Origin: Geothrix limicola
GTDB lineage: Bacteria > Acidobacteriota > Holophagae > Holophagales > Holophagaceae
Reading direction: 5' to 3'
Assembly: GCF_030268085.1 (NCBI RefSeq)
Contig: NZ_BSDE01000001.1
Span: forward strand, 496,001 to 560,000
DNA length: 64,000 nucleotides
Shown here piece after piece: positions 34,056 through 42,629 of the stretch. The position numbers and the translations under genes were made by a program. Below the pieces are notes generated by a model that worked only from the letters and a program-made list of their open reading frames with translations, searched no databases and had not been told where the DNA came from. Position 1 is the stretch's first letter. Each line of letters begins with the position of its first letter.

Positions 34056-35045
34056 TCAGAGCCTGGAAAGGGTTTCCCGGATGGCCCGGTTCAGCAGGTC
34101 GGGATGGTGCCGGGCCATGGGTGCCTCGGGGTCCAGTAGGGGGAACTTATAGACCGGGATGTCCAGGATCCGGTCGGCCTCGGTCAGGAGCGGTTCCCCG
34201 CCTTCGACCTGGTACCGCGCCAGCATGTCCGGGCGCAGGGGGGCCGCATTGGCGATGATGGCGGAGATCCGGGTGCGCCCGAAGGCAGAAATGGCCGCCA
34301 CGTGGGTCTCCAGGTCCAGGCCGGACGTTTCCCCGGGCTCGGTCATGAGGTTCGCAACATAGACCACCGGCGACCGGGAGGATTCGACGGCCTCCTGCAG
34401 ATCCTGCAGCAGGAGGTTGGAGATGGTGGAGGTGTAGAGGCTGCCGGGGGAGAGCAGGATCAGATCCGACCTCAGCAAGGCCAGCACGGCCTCGGGCAGG
34501 GGTTCAGCATCCTGTGGCTCCAGCCAGAGCCGCGCGAGGGGAGGGGTGCAGGACCCGACCGACGTCTCGCCGATGTAGTGCTTCCCGGCCATGTCCTCGG
34601 CGCAAAGCGTGACCGGCACGACGGTGGAGGGAAAGAGGCGCCCCAGGGTGACGAGCACGCCGGACAGCTGCCGGATGGCCCGCACCCAGTCGCCGGTGAG
34701 ATCCGCCAGGGCCCAGAGCATCAGGTTGCCCAGCGAATGTCCGGCCAGATTGCCGTCGCCCCGGAACCGGTAGTTGAGCAGATCGGACAGCGCCGAGTCT
34801 TCCAGCGTGAGGGCCGAGAGGCAGTTGCGCAGATCCCCGGGGGGGATGCCGCCCAGCTCGTCCCGCAGGCGGCCGGAGGAGCCGCCGTTATCCGAGACGG
34901 TGACGATGCCCGTCAGCTTCCATGGGTCGCGGCTGCGCCCGGCCTCGCGTTTGAGGGCGCGCAGGAGCGCCGCGAGACCCGTGCCGCCACCCAGCGCCAC
35001 CACCCGCAGGGGTTGGTCTGGATCAAGGCCTGTGAGGCCAGCCAT
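34056..35045 (-). CDS. yvcK: YvcK/CofD-like gluconeogenesis factor
   Basis: Binds UDP-sugars and in Bacillus is needed for growth on gluconeogenic carbon and for envelope control. The Rossmann-like start VVALGGGTGLAALLRAL (residues 15-31) is typical. TVSDNGGSSGRLRDELGGIPPGDLRNCLSAL, visible as VSDNGGSSGRLR and PPGDLRNCLSAL, is the family hallmark, as is LSPGSLYTSTISNLL. 329 aa. In many genomes it stands beside rapZ and whiA; neither is present here. It is followed 15 bp upstream, on the same strand, by the TPR-like gene at 35061. Confidence 0.9.
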   Translation of the reverse strand: MAGLTGLDPDQPLRVVALGGGTGLAALLRALKREAGRSRDPWKLTGIVTVSDNGGSSGRLRDELGGIPPGDLRNCLSALTLEDSALSDLLNYRFRGDGNLAGHSLGNLMLWALADLTGDWVRAIRQLSGVLVTLGRLFPSTVVPVTLCAEDMAGKHYIGETSVGSCTPPLARLWLEPQDAEPLPEAVLALLRSDLILLSPGSLYTSTISNLLLQDLQEAVESSRSPVVYVANLMTEPGETSGLDLETHVAAISAFGRTRISAIIANAAPLRPDMLARYQVEGGEPLLTEADRILDIPVYKFPLLDPEAPMARHHPDLLNRAIRETLSRL

Positions 35046-35060
35046 GGCTGATCCCGGGGC

Positions 35061-35594
35061 TCAGCGGCCTTCGGTGAAGGCGAAGAGCGGAGACTTGCGG
35101 ATGGGATTGAAATCCGGCTCCATGTGCCACTGGTAGACGAAGTCCGCATCCAGTTCCACGGCCTTCTTCAGGGACTCCGCCGAGGCCTCGGTGTTCTCGT
35201 CCTGCGCGAAGGCGACGGCGCGCAGGTAGTGGAGCGAACCCATGGTCGGGTGGGCCTTGATGGCTTTTTCGCTGAGCTTGAGGGCCTCTTCGGTCTCGCC
35301 GCGGTTCAGGCAGGCCTGGATCTCCGTGACGGGGTCGGCGGCGACGGCCTTGGCGGGATGGTTCTTGGAATCCGCCAGGGCGAGATAGACCTGGGCCCGG
35401 CGCTTCATGGACCAGTCACCGGCGGCCTGGGCCGCCTCCGCCAGGGCCTGCAGCGCGCTGGCGGCCTCGGGGAACTTGCCGGCTTCCACCAGCTTCACGG
35501 CCTTGGTGAAGTCGAGCACGAGCTGGGAGGGCACGGCCGGCGAGGGCGCCGAGGTGGACTTGGATGCGGATTCGGTCTTAGCCTTCGTCGCCAT
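35061..35594 (-). CDS. TPR-like helical repeat protein
   Basis: The ATG at 35594 gives a 177-aa product with a Lys/Ser/Ala/Pro-rich disordered N-terminus (1-24), then helical repeats compatible with TPR units (AVKLVEAGKFPEAASALQAL, GETEEALKLSEKAIKAHP, NTEASAESLKKAVELD). The tail reads HMEPDFNPIRKSPLFAF, the kind of segment that closes TPR proteins with partial repeats. No signal peptide. It is 15 bp upstream of yvcK and likely co-transcribed. Function unknown. Confidence 0.7.
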   Translation of the reverse strand: MATKAKTESASKSTSAPSPAVPSQLVLDFTKAVKLVEAGKFPEAASALQALAEAAQAAGDWSMKRRAQVYLALADSKNHPAKAVAADPVTEIQACLNRGETEEALKLSEKAIKAHPTMGSLHYLRAVAFAQDENTEASAESLKKAVELDADFVYQWHMEPDFNPIRKSPLFAFTEGR

Positions 35595-35682
35595 GCGGGG
35601 ATCCTCTAGATGCTTTGAAGAAACTATAGAGTGACAGGGTTTCTCCGGCAAATCCGGGTTCGCATGGCGACGGGGACGTTGA

Positions 35683-36873
35683 TCACATTTTGAACAGGGC
35701 TTTTTCCTGGTTCAGGATGCGGGTCGAGACCAGGGTCATCAGGCCCGCGAGGCCCACTGTCATGGCGAAGGAGACCAGGTATTCCAGCCAGCTGAACTGC
35801 TGACTGAACAGTTTACGGAGGGCCAAGCAGACGTTCACGACGGGCACGTAGGAGAGGAAGGCCATCTTGTCCACGCCCGGCGCCATGGTGAACACGCCCA
35901 GGAAGATCACGAGGAACATGCCCGGCATGATCGCCGTGCCCGCTTCGACCGTGGTTTTGGCCTGGATGCCCATGAGCAGGATGAAATTCGCGAAGAACAG
36001 GCCCAGGGGAACCATGATCATGAAGGTGAGCCCCAGGGTCATGGGGTTGGCGATGGCCGACATGGTCTGCACCGAACTGGTGGAATCGCTGCCCAGGATG
36101 GAGATCGAGAGGCCCAGGCTCACCAGGTTCAGTAGGGCGGAGATCACCCCGATGCTGAAGATGTAGAGCAGCTTCCCGAGGATGATCTGGATCCGGGGCA
36201 GTCGCGTGGCCATGAGGCTCAGCAGCGTCTGGCGCTCCTTCTCGCCGGCCGTGGCGTAGATCCCGTGCTGCATCGAACCCGAATACATCATGATCATCAG
36301 CAGATAGGGCAGCATCGTGCCGATGGCCTTGCCCACCTCCAAGGCCGTGTCGGCGGCGTTCTTCACCTCGAGCTTGAGGGGCTCGGCCAGTTGCGGCGAG
36401 GCGCTGAGCGTCTTGAGGCGGGTCTGGATCCAGTTCTTCTCCTGGGGCTCCAGGGCGCCCTTCAGCCGCTTGAGGGCGATGTTCGAGGCGCGCTCGCTTT
36501 CGTCCACCGTGGCCGTGACCTGGAAGGTCTCCTGCTTCTGGAGGGCCGCGCCGGCTTCGGGGGCGACTTCCAGCGCCAGCTCCAGCTTCTGATCCCGGAT
36601 GGCCTGCCTGAGGTCGCCCTCGGGCTTGGCCACCAGTTCGAACTGCTTGGGATCGGCTTTCAGGATGGGGACCAGGGTGGCGGAGGGGTCAACGAGGTAG
36701 ATCCGGCTGGCCTTGTTGCGGTTCTGATCCTCGCTGCGCTTGCCCAGCTTCGCCATCATGGTGAAGATCGCCGGGTAGAGGAGAAAGGGCATCACGAAGA
36801 CGAGAAAGAGGGTCTTCCGGTCCTTGGTGAGCTCCAGGAATTCCTTCTTGGCAATGAGCAGGGCGCCGCGCAT
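35683..36873 (-). CDS. natB: NatB-like ABC-2 transporter permease
   Basis: An N-terminal membrane helix (FLVFVMPFLLYPAIFTMM) is followed by a large extracytoplasmic loop of about 150 residues and five or six further helices from about 190 on (MLPYLLMIMMYSGSM, LLYIFSIGVISALLNLV, MIMVPLGLFFANFILLM). This matches the ABC-2/NatB layout (Na+ or small-molecule export). Its start overlaps the stop of the ATPase gene by one base. 396 aa. The substrate is not decidable from the sequence; drug or sodium export are the usual family roles. Confidence 0.83.
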   Translation of the reverse strand: MRGALLIAKKEFLELTKDRKTLFLVFVMPFLLYPAIFTMMAKLGKRSEDQNRNKASRIYLVDPSATLVPILKADPKQFELVAKPEGDLRQAIRDQKLELALEVAPEAGAALQKQETFQVTATVDESERASNIALKRLKGALEPQEKNWIQTRLKTLSASPQLAEPLKLEVKNAADTALEVGKAIGTMLPYLLMIMMYSGSMQHGIYATAGEKERQTLLSLMATRLPRIQIILGKLLYIFSIGVISALLNLVSLGLSISILGSDSTSSVQTMSAIANPMTLGLTFMIMVPLGLFFANFILLMGIQAKTTVEAGTAIMPGMFLVIFLGVFTMAPGVDKMAFLSYVPVVNVCLALRKLFSQQFSWLEYLVSFAMTVGLAGLMTLVSTRILNQEKALFKM

Positions 36874-37634
36874 CAGTTGGCTCCTTCGGATTCAGCCGCG
36901 AGTTGGAAGAAGACTTCGTCGAGCGTCTTGGCGCGCCGGGATTGCAGGATTTCCCGCGGTGGCGCGTCCCCGTGCAGCTTGCCGTCGAAGATGATGCCCA
37001 CGCGGTCGCAGATGTCTTCGACCATGGGCATGACGTGGGTGGAGACGATCACGGTGCGGCCCTCTTCGCGCATGATGCGCAGCAGGTCCAGCACGGTCTT
37101 GGCGGTGAGCACGTCGAGGCCCGTGGTGGGTTCGTCGAAGATCACCACCTTGGGATCGTGCAGCAGGGCCCGGGCGATGCTCACCTTCTGCTTCTGGCCC
37201 GACGAGAAGCCGTCCATCTTGACGTCGGCGAAATCCGAGAGCTGGAGCTTGTCCAGCAAGTGAAGGCCGCGGCGCTCGGCCACGAGCGGATCCACGTCCT
37301 GGAACTCGCCGAAGAGACGCAGCAGCTCCCGGGGTGTGAAGCGGGTGTAGACGCCCATGTCCGTGCTGAGGTAGCCCAGGCAGCTGCGGACGGCCTCGGG
37401 CTTCTGCTTCGTGTCCTGGCCGCACACTTCGATGCTGCCGGAGTCGGGGTCCATCAGACTGGCGATCATCCGCAGCGTGGTGGATTTGCCGGCGCCGTTG
37501 GGCCCAAGCAGCCCGTAGATCTCGCCGGGCTTCACGGTGAGGGAAATGCCGCGCACGGCATCGATGCACTTGCTGCTTCGTGTCTTGCGATCCTTCACGG
37601 TGAAGGATTTGTGGACCTCATTCAGGTGGATCAC
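36873..37634 (-). CDS. natA: NatA-like ABC transporter ATP-binding subunit
   Basis: The nucleotide-binding domain has Walker A GPNGAGKST (Lys50), signature FSSGQKQKVSIARAL and Walker B VVIFDEPTTGLDV, with the switch His in IVSTHVM. 253 aa. YLSTDMGVYTRFTPRELL is a typical Q-loop neighbourhood of NatA-type subunits. It is translationally coupled to the permease gene downstream (TGATG). The pair forms a complete two-gene exporter. Confidence 0.9.
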   Translation of the reverse strand: MIHLNEVHKSFTVKDRKTRSSKCIDAVRGISLTVKPGEIYGLLGPNGAGKSTTLRMIASLMDPDSGSIEVCGQDTKQKPEAVRSCLGYLSTDMGVYTRFTPRELLRLFGEFQDVDPLVAERRGLHLLDKLQLSDFADVKMDGFSSGQKQKVSIARALLHDPKVVIFDEPTTGLDVLTAKTVLDLLRIMREEGRTVIVSTHVMPMVEDICDRVGIIFDGKLHGDAPPREILQSRRAKTLDEVFFQLAAESEGAN

Positions 37635-37767
37635 CTGGGCCTCCGGATGGGAAGGCCCCAGTTTACGGAAGGGCGCGAAAGAACCCTTCCGCCCATCGGC
37701 GAACGGGGCGGGCCGACCGGCGAACGGAAGGGGCTGGACCCCCAGTGGTGGCCCCCAATCGTGGCGT

Positions 37768-38649
37768 TTAGTGGTGACCGAGCACGCCGCTGAGCCCGAG
37801 CGCCAGCATCACGGCGCCCATGCCCAGGCAGTAGAGGGCGAAACCGTTGAGCCGGGGCTTGCGCGTGAACCGGTCCAGCAGCCCGATGGCGAGGTAGCCG
37901 GAGATGGCGGAGGCGATCACGCCCACGACGCAGAGCATCACGGGAGAAGCGGAACCCGCAGGGAAGGCCATGTCCGGGGGCAGGGGCAGGTGCTTCATGA
38001 GGGGCTTGAGCAGGCCCCGCAGCTCGACCACCGCCGCCGCGGCGATGGTGGGCATGCCCAGCAGGAAGCTGAAGCGGGCCGAAGCCGGGAGCTTCAGGCC
38101 GCGGAACACGCCGACGGAAATGGTGGATCCCGAACGGGACAGCCCGAAGCCGCCGCCGATGCCCTGGATGGTGCCCACGGCCAGTGCGTCCATGGCGCGC
38201 AGGTCCTGGATGTCGCGGCCTGCGAGATCCTGCTCGTTGAGGCTCGCCCTCTCCTTGCTGAGGTGGTTGGCGATGAACAGCAGCACGGCGGTGCAGAGTA
38301 GGCCCACGCCGTAGACCCAGAGGTGCTCCTTCGCGGCCTCCTTCACGCCCCGTGTGGCCATGCCGAAGATGCCCGTGGGGATCATCGCGACGAAGAGCCA
38401 GATCGCCAATCGGCGCCCCTCCTTGTCCCGCCCGAAACAGCCCATGAGCACCTGGACCAGTTCGTGGCGGAAGTAGATGGCGAGGGCCACCAGGGTGCCC
38501 ACGTGCAGCAGCACGTCGAAGGCGAGTGGCATGGCGCGGCCCCCGAACATCAGGTGCTCGGCCAGCGTGAGGTGCGCCGTGGAGGACACGGGCAGGAATT
38601 CCGTCAGGCCCTGGATGAGACCCAGGAGGATGGCGTGCAACAGGTTCAT
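37768..38649 (-). CDS. uppP: Undecaprenyl-diphosphatase UppP
   Basis: Recycles the peptidoglycan lipid carrier by removing a phosphate from undecaprenyl diphosphate. Family signatures are GLIQGLTEFLPVSSTAHL near the N-terminus and GTIQGIGGGFGLSRSGSTI near residue 160. About eight membrane helices. 293 aa. In place of the common GxxQ-A-LIPGxSRSG, the second motif reads IGGGFGLSRSGS, losing the usual Pro. Overproduction of this family gives bacitracin resistance. It stands alone. Confidence 0.93.
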   Translation of the reverse strand: MNLLHAILLGLIQGLTEFLPVSSTAHLTLAEHLMFGGRAMPLAFDVLLHVGTLVALAIYFRHELVQVLMGCFGRDKEGRRLAIWLFVAMIPTGIFGMATRGVKEAAKEHLWVYGVGLLCTAVLLFIANHLSKERASLNEQDLAGRDIQDLRAMDALAVGTIQGIGGGFGLSRSGSTISVGVFRGLKLPASARFSFLLGMPTIAAAAVVELRGLLKPLMKHLPLPPDMAFPAGSASPVMLCVVGVIASAISGYLAIGLLDRFTRKPRLNGFALYCLGMGAVMLALGLSGVLGHH

Positions 38650-38709
38650 TCGGGCTCCGGCACAAAGGATCAGTGTGCCAGAGCGCCGCTATTCCACAGA
38701 ATCCCGTCT

Positions 38710-39441
38710 CTAACCTTCCTCCACGGGAATACGCCTCAGGATCGCCAGGTATTCGCGGTGCTCCTTCCAACCGCGCACCATGGCCAGGGCGCCCCAGATC
38801 AGCACCACATAGATGAGGACGAGAATGCCGACGCCCAGGACGTCGCCGAAGAGCCCCCATCCCTGCTTCAAGGGCGGGGCGGGCGGTCCGAAGCTGAAGA
38901 TGAAGAAGGGGATGAGCCAGAGCATGCACTGGCCCACCAGCACCACGTAGGCGCGGGCTTCCTCGATGCCGCGGATGGCCCAGGGCATGGCCAGGAGGTA
39001 GAGGAACGGCATCACGAGAATCCACATCGGAGTCGGCTGGAGGGCCGCCTGAGGCGGATGGGCGACCAATCGGCCCGACGCGAAGGCATAGAGGGCCGCG
39101 AGCAGGACCGCGAGCAGGAACAGGGCGAGGCCCAGGATCCAGCGCCACCGGCGACGCTCATAGGCCACGTCCGTCAGGGCGCGCACGGGACCCAGTCCCC
39201 GGTAGACGAGTGGCCCGATGATCGACTTGGCCACCAGCCAGAGCAGGGGGACCCACACGAGGAATTCCACGAGGAGGCGGTTGAGGACATGGATACCCAT
39301 GAAGTTCGGACTGAGTGCTGCGACGACGAGGACCACGGCCAGTAGCCCGCCCAGTGCGGTCGCCAACCCGCTCTTCCGGGCTTGGAAGGTCGCGTAGTCG
39401 CGGGTGAGGGTTTCCAGGGTCTTCAGATCGGGCGTGGTCAT
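38710..39441 (-). CDS. Six-helix membrane protein of unknown function, partner of the winged-helix regulator
   Basis: The ATG overlaps the stop of the regulator gene (ATGA). 243 aa, with about six hydrophobic segments (ALGGLLAVVLVVAAL, LLVEFLVWVPLLWLV, LGLALFLLAVLLAALYA, ILVMPFLYLLAMPW, LIPFFIFSF, GVGILVLIYVVLIWGALAM). No transporter or enzyme motif was recognised. Pairing of a small winged-helix regulator with a membrane protein under one operator recalls drug- or stress-responsive envelope operons, but that is inference. Confidence 0.7.
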   Translation of the reverse strand: MTTPDLKTLETLTRDYATFQARKSGLATALGGLLAVVLVVAALSPNFMGIHVLNRLLVEFLVWVPLLWLVAKSIIGPLVYRGLGPVRALTDVAYERRRWRWILGLALFLLAVLLAALYAFASGRLVAHPPQAALQPTPMWILVMPFLYLLAMPWAIRGIEEARAYVVLVGQCMLWLIPFFIFSFGPPAPPLKQGWGLFGDVLGVGILVLIYVVLIWGALAMVRGWKEHREYLAILRRIPVEEG

Positions 39442-39773
39442 GGCTTTCCTTCCTTCGGCAGCAGGGCCCGGAGTTGCTGGTGGTAGAGGCGCAGGGCCGT
39501 GCGGCCCTCTTCGGTGATGCGGAAACTGGTGACGGGGATGCGGCCCTGGAAAGCCTTCACGGTTTCGAGATAGCCGGCGGCTTCCAGCTTCTGCGTGTGG
39601 CTCGACAGGTTCCCCTTGCTGAGGCCCGTGACGCGCTGGAGGAAGAGGAAGGCCACCTCCTCGGCGGAGGCGAGCACCGTGAGCACGGCCAGCCGCGCGG
39701 GTTCGTGGACGATCCGATCGAGGTCGAGGATGGCTTTGGGGATGGCGCTGGGATGGGAGCCTGTTTTGACCAT
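39438..39773 (-). CDS. Winged-helix transcriptional regulator (MarR/ArsR-like)
   Basis: 111 aa from the ATG at 39773; a TTG at 39788 lies inside the operator and is less likely. A single winged helix-turn-helix domain is visible: DLDRIVHEPARLAVLTVLAS, then the recognition region FLQRVTGLSKGNLSSHTQKLE and a wing (VTSFRITEEGRTAL). This is the HTH_27/transcriptional-regulator type found with membrane-protein partners. No clear ribosome site precedes the ATG; the operator half-site ends directly at it. Probably an autorepressor of the two-gene operon. Confidence 0.85.
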   Translation of the reverse strand: MVKTGSHPSAIPKAILDLDRIVHEPARLAVLTVLASAEEVAFLFLQRVTGLSKGNLSSHTQKLEAAGYLETVKAFQGRIPVTSFRITEEGRTALRLYHQQLRALLPKEGKP

Positions 39774-39802
39774 GAAACTAGTTTGCAATACAAACTAGTT
39801 TC
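39774..39802. promoter_or_regulatory. Perfect palindromic operator at the regulator start, with adjoining -35
   Basis: GAAACTAGTTTG and its exact complement CAAACTAGTTTC flank a 5-base spacer. Each arm itself holds the 10-bp palindrome AAACTAGTTT, so the site offers two dyads 17 bases apart. One arm touches the ATG of the winged-helix gene. On the minus strand TTGACG (39807-39802) directly adjoins the outer arm and could be the -35 box. It lies 37 bp from the divergent threonine aldolase start, so both directions could be controlled. Confidence 0.75.
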
Positions 39803-39839
39803 GTCAACCGAAAACCTGCACCCGTGATTGAATCGTTCC

Positions 39840-40868
39840 ATGCGACCCATCGATCTTCGTTCCGACACTGTCACAAAGCCCTCGGCCGAGATGCGCGCGG
39901 CCATGGCCTCCGCCGAGGTCGGTGACGACGTGCTGGAGCGCGATCCCACGCTTGCGCGCCTGGAGGGCCGCGTAGCGGATCTGCTGGGCCTGGAGGCGGC
40001 GATCTGGGTGCCCTCGGGCTGCATGGGCAACCTCATCGCGCTGATGCTGCACCTGCGCCGCGGCGACCGGTTCCTGGCTCCGGCGCAGGCGCACGTGCTG
40101 GGTTCCGAATTGGGAACAGGCGCCTGGCTGGCGGGGGGCATGCCCGAGGCCCTGGCCTGGGAAGGCGGCCCCGGTCGGCCCACGCCCGCGCAGATCACCA
40201 AGGCCGCCGGGGCGCCGGGGCCTTATTACACGTTGCGCACCACGCTGCTCTGCTTGGAGAACACGCACAATTTCGCGGGCGGCACGGTGACGCCCGTGGC
40301 GGAGCATCGCGCCCTCGTGGCCGCGGCCAAGGCCGCCAAGCTGGCCGTGCACCTGGACGGCGCGCGCCTGTGGCACGCGGCGGCGGCGCTCGATCTGCCC
40401 CTCTCTGCTTTGACGGAGGGCGTGGACACGGTGCAGGTCTGCCTGAGCAAGGGCCTGGGCGCGCCCATGGGATCGCTGCTCTGCGGCTCGAAGCCCGCCA
40501 TGGAGGAGGCCCGCCGGGTGCGCAAGATGCTGGGCGGCGGCGTGCGTCAGGGCGGCGTGATCGGCGCGGCGGGCCTGATGGCCCTGGACTACCTGCCCCG
40601 TATCGAGGAGGACCACGCCAAGACCCGGCGCCTGGCCGAGGGTTTACGCGGCTTCGGCGTGGCCGCGCCGGTGCCCGAGACGAACATCCTCCTGCTGCCG
40701 GTGCCCGATGCCCCGGCGGCGCTCGCGGCCCTGGAAGGCGTGGGCGTGCGCGTCCTGCCCGTGGGATCGGCCATCCGCTTCATCCCCCATCGCGACCTCG
40801 CCATGGCCGATATCGAAGAGGCCCTGGGCCGCATCGAGCCCCTGGCGCACCTGCTCCGGAGCGCCTGA
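39840..40868 (+). CDS. ltaE: Low-specificity L-threonine aldolase
   Basis: PLP enzyme cleaving L-threonine or allo-threonine to glycine and acetaldehyde. The ATG at 39840 gives [15 protein letters not shown], the classic family start. [28 protein letters not shown] and the PLP lysine in [11 protein letters not shown] (Lys204) are in place. The tail has the family motif NILLLPVP. 342 aa. It is two bases from the next gene, which starts just after its stop codon. Confidence 0.92.
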   Translation: MRPIDLRSDTVTKPSAEMRAAMASAEVGDDVLERDPTLARLEGRVADLLGLEAAIWVPSGCMGNLIALMLHLRRGDRFLAPAQAHVLGSELGTGAWLAGGMPEALAWEGGPGRPTPAQITKAAGAPGPYYTLRTTLLCLENTHNFAGGTVTPVAEHRALVAAAKAAKLAVHLDGARLWHAAAALDLPLSALTEGVDTVQVCLSKGLGAPMGSLLCGSKPAMEEARRVRKMLGGGVRQGGVIGAAGLMALDYLPRIEEDHAKTRRLAEGLRGFGVAAPVPETNILLLPVPDAPAALAALEGVGVRVLPVGSAIRFIPHRDLAMADIEEALGRIEPLAHLLRSA

Positions 40869-40869
40869 G

Positions 40870-41739
40870 ATGAAGGCCCGCACCGTTCTCGCCGCGCTCC
40901 TGGTGCTCGCGATCCTCGGCGGGGCTGGGTACCTCGTCTACCTCGACACCCTGATCCCCGTGCCCCTGGCCGCGGGGCAGGATCTCTTCGTCAAAGCGAA
41001 CCCGGATTTCGGGGAAGACGCCGCCCGACTGGAGGCGCTGATGCCTGCAGGGCAGGGGCTCGAGGCCTTCCTGGCGGCCCAGTCCGATCTCAGCCTGATC
41101 GAGCAGGATCCGTCGGGTGCCTGGGCCGGGCAGCTGGCTTCCGGACTCGAGGTCTCGCGTCACGGACGGCGCTGGCGCATCACGTTGCGCGAGGGCTGGC
41201 GGATGCAGAACGGATCCACCCTGGACGCCGCGCAGGTTCAAGCCGCGCTCCGGGCTGAAGTCGCAGCCCTCGGTGGTGAGATCCGCCTCGTCGACACCGG
41301 CACCCTGGACCTGCGGTTCAAGCAGCGGCCGAAGAATCTGCGATACCGGCTGGCCCACTGGCGGGTGCCGGGCAGCGGACCCTTCATCCGAAAAGACCAC
41401 ACCCTTCTCCGCTTCGATGCATTCACCCGCGGAAAGGCCGGTGTGGCTGGGCTCACCGTCATCACAGACTCAAGCCTGATGGAAAGCCGGGCCTGGGCCG
41501 AGGGGCTGGTTGCGGGCCGCTGGGCCTGGGCGGTGTTTCCCGGCAACATCGCGCCAGAGGACATGGCCAAGGTGCGGCTTGCCCCCTACGACGAACTCCG
41601 CATGAAGGATGGCAGCGTCTGGTTCCTGTCCCGCCGTCTTCGACGACTGCGCCCCAACACCGCGGACTGGACGGGCACCCGGATCTTCGGTGCCTGGAAG
41701 GGTGCCATCGATCTGCCCTTCGATCCGCTCGGCCTTTGA
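40870..41739 (+). CDS. Membrane-anchored half-length solute-binding-protein-like protein
   Basis: An N-terminal helix (VLAALLVLAILGGAGYLVYL) serves as signal anchor. The rest recalls only the first part of family-5 (oligopeptide/nickel) substrate-binding proteins: RWRITLREGWRMQNGSTLDAAQVQAAL matches their FTLRDGVKFHDGTPL-type block, in the form WRITLREGWRMQNGS here. Then GPFIRKDHTLLRFDAF resembles the return strand. At 289 aa it is about half the family length (500-550), and no permease or ATPase is nearby. It could be a degraded or re-purposed binding domain. The start is one base after the aldolase stop, so the two are co-transcribed. Confidence 0.55.
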   Translation: MKARTVLAALLVLAILGGAGYLVYLDTLIPVPLAAGQDLFVKANPDFGEDAARLEALMPAGQGLEAFLAAQSDLSLIEQDPSGAWAGQLASGLEVSRHGRRWRITLREGWRMQNGSTLDAAQVQAALRAEVAALGGEIRLVDTGTLDLRFKQRPKNLRYRLAHWRVPGSGPFIRKDHTLLRFDAFTRGKAGVAGLTVITDSSLMESRAWAEGLVAGRWAWAVFPGNIAPEDMAKVRLAPYDELRMKDGSVWFLSRRLRRLRPNTADWTGTRIFGAWKGAIDLPFDPLGL

Positions 41740-41771
41740 CGCTGCGGTCTCCAGGCGCAGACCCTCTTCCG

Positions 41772-42557
41772 TCAATCCAGCAGGAACCAGCCTTCGATCA
41801 CCTTGACGGCCCGGCCTCCGATCCGCACACGTTCTCCCACCAGCTCACAGGCCAATTCGCCACCTCGCGGAGAGGCCTGGAAGGCGCGCAGGCGACGCTT
41901 TCCCAGGCGCTCGGCCCAGTAGGGAATCAACGTGCAGTGCGCGCTTCCCGTGACGGGGTCCTCCGGGATGCCGTCTCCGGGAAAGAAGCAACGGGACACA
42001 AAATCATGACCCAGGCCAGGCGCGGTGATGAGTAGCGCCATGCCAGGCAGGCCCTTCATCGCTTCGAAGTCGGGTACCACGGCGCGCAGGGCGGCTTCAT
42101 CGCTCAGCACCGCCATCACATCCCGGGATTGCCGCACCTCCTCTGGCGGGAGACCAAGGATCGAGGCCACCTGATCGGCCAGCTCGGGTGCAGGCCGGCC
42201 CGGCCTCGATGGGAAATCCAGGACAAGTTCCTCCCCCACGCGATCCACGAAGAGGGGGCCGCTCTGGCTTTGGAAGGCGACTCGGCTGGAAGCGGGTTCC
42301 AGCTCGTTCAGGATGAGCCAGGCGCTGGCCAGGGTGGCGTGGCCGCAGAGGTCCACCTCAGCGACGGTCGTGAACCAGCGGATCCGCCACTGATCGGCCT
42401 CTTTCACCAGGAAGGCCGTTTCCGACAGGTTGTTCTCCGAGGCAATGCGCTGCATGAGGGCATCGGGGAGCCAGGCTTCCAGGGGCATCACGGCGGCGGG
42501 ATTGCCTTCGAAAGGGCGGGAGGCGAAGGCATCGATCTGGTACAGGGGCAGACGCAT
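41772..42557 (-). CDS. PhzF-family isomerase/epimerase-like protein
   Basis: Diaminopimelate-epimerase fold. Family marks are YQIDAFASRPFEGNPAAVM, the catalytic Glu46 in NNLSETAFL, RWFTTVAEVDLCGHATLAS and GIPEDPVTGSAHC. 261 aa, slightly shorter than PhzF (about 280). Members act on trans-2,3-dihydro-3-hydroxyanthranilate in phenazine synthesis, but most homologues outside phenazine clusters have unknown substrates, and no phenazine genes are present here. Cytoplasmic. Confidence 0.85.
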   Translation of the reverse strand: MRLPLYQIDAFASRPFEGNPAAVMPLEAWLPDALMQRIASENNLSETAFLVKEADQWRIRWFTTVAEVDLCGHATLASAWLILNELEPASSRVAFQSQSGPLFVDRVGEELVLDFPSRPGRPAPELADQVASILGLPPEEVRQSRDVMAVLSDEAALRAVVPDFEAMKGLPGMALLITAPGLGHDFVSRCFFPGDGIPEDPVTGSAHCTLIPYWAERLGKRRLRAFQASPRGGELACELVGERVRIGGRAVKVIEGWFLLD

Positions 42558-42629
42558 GGGGGCCTCTACGGTGGCTTGGCGAGGAAGTCGTGATGAACCT
42601 TTCGAGGGGTTCTGTTGGAGAAACCTCGC

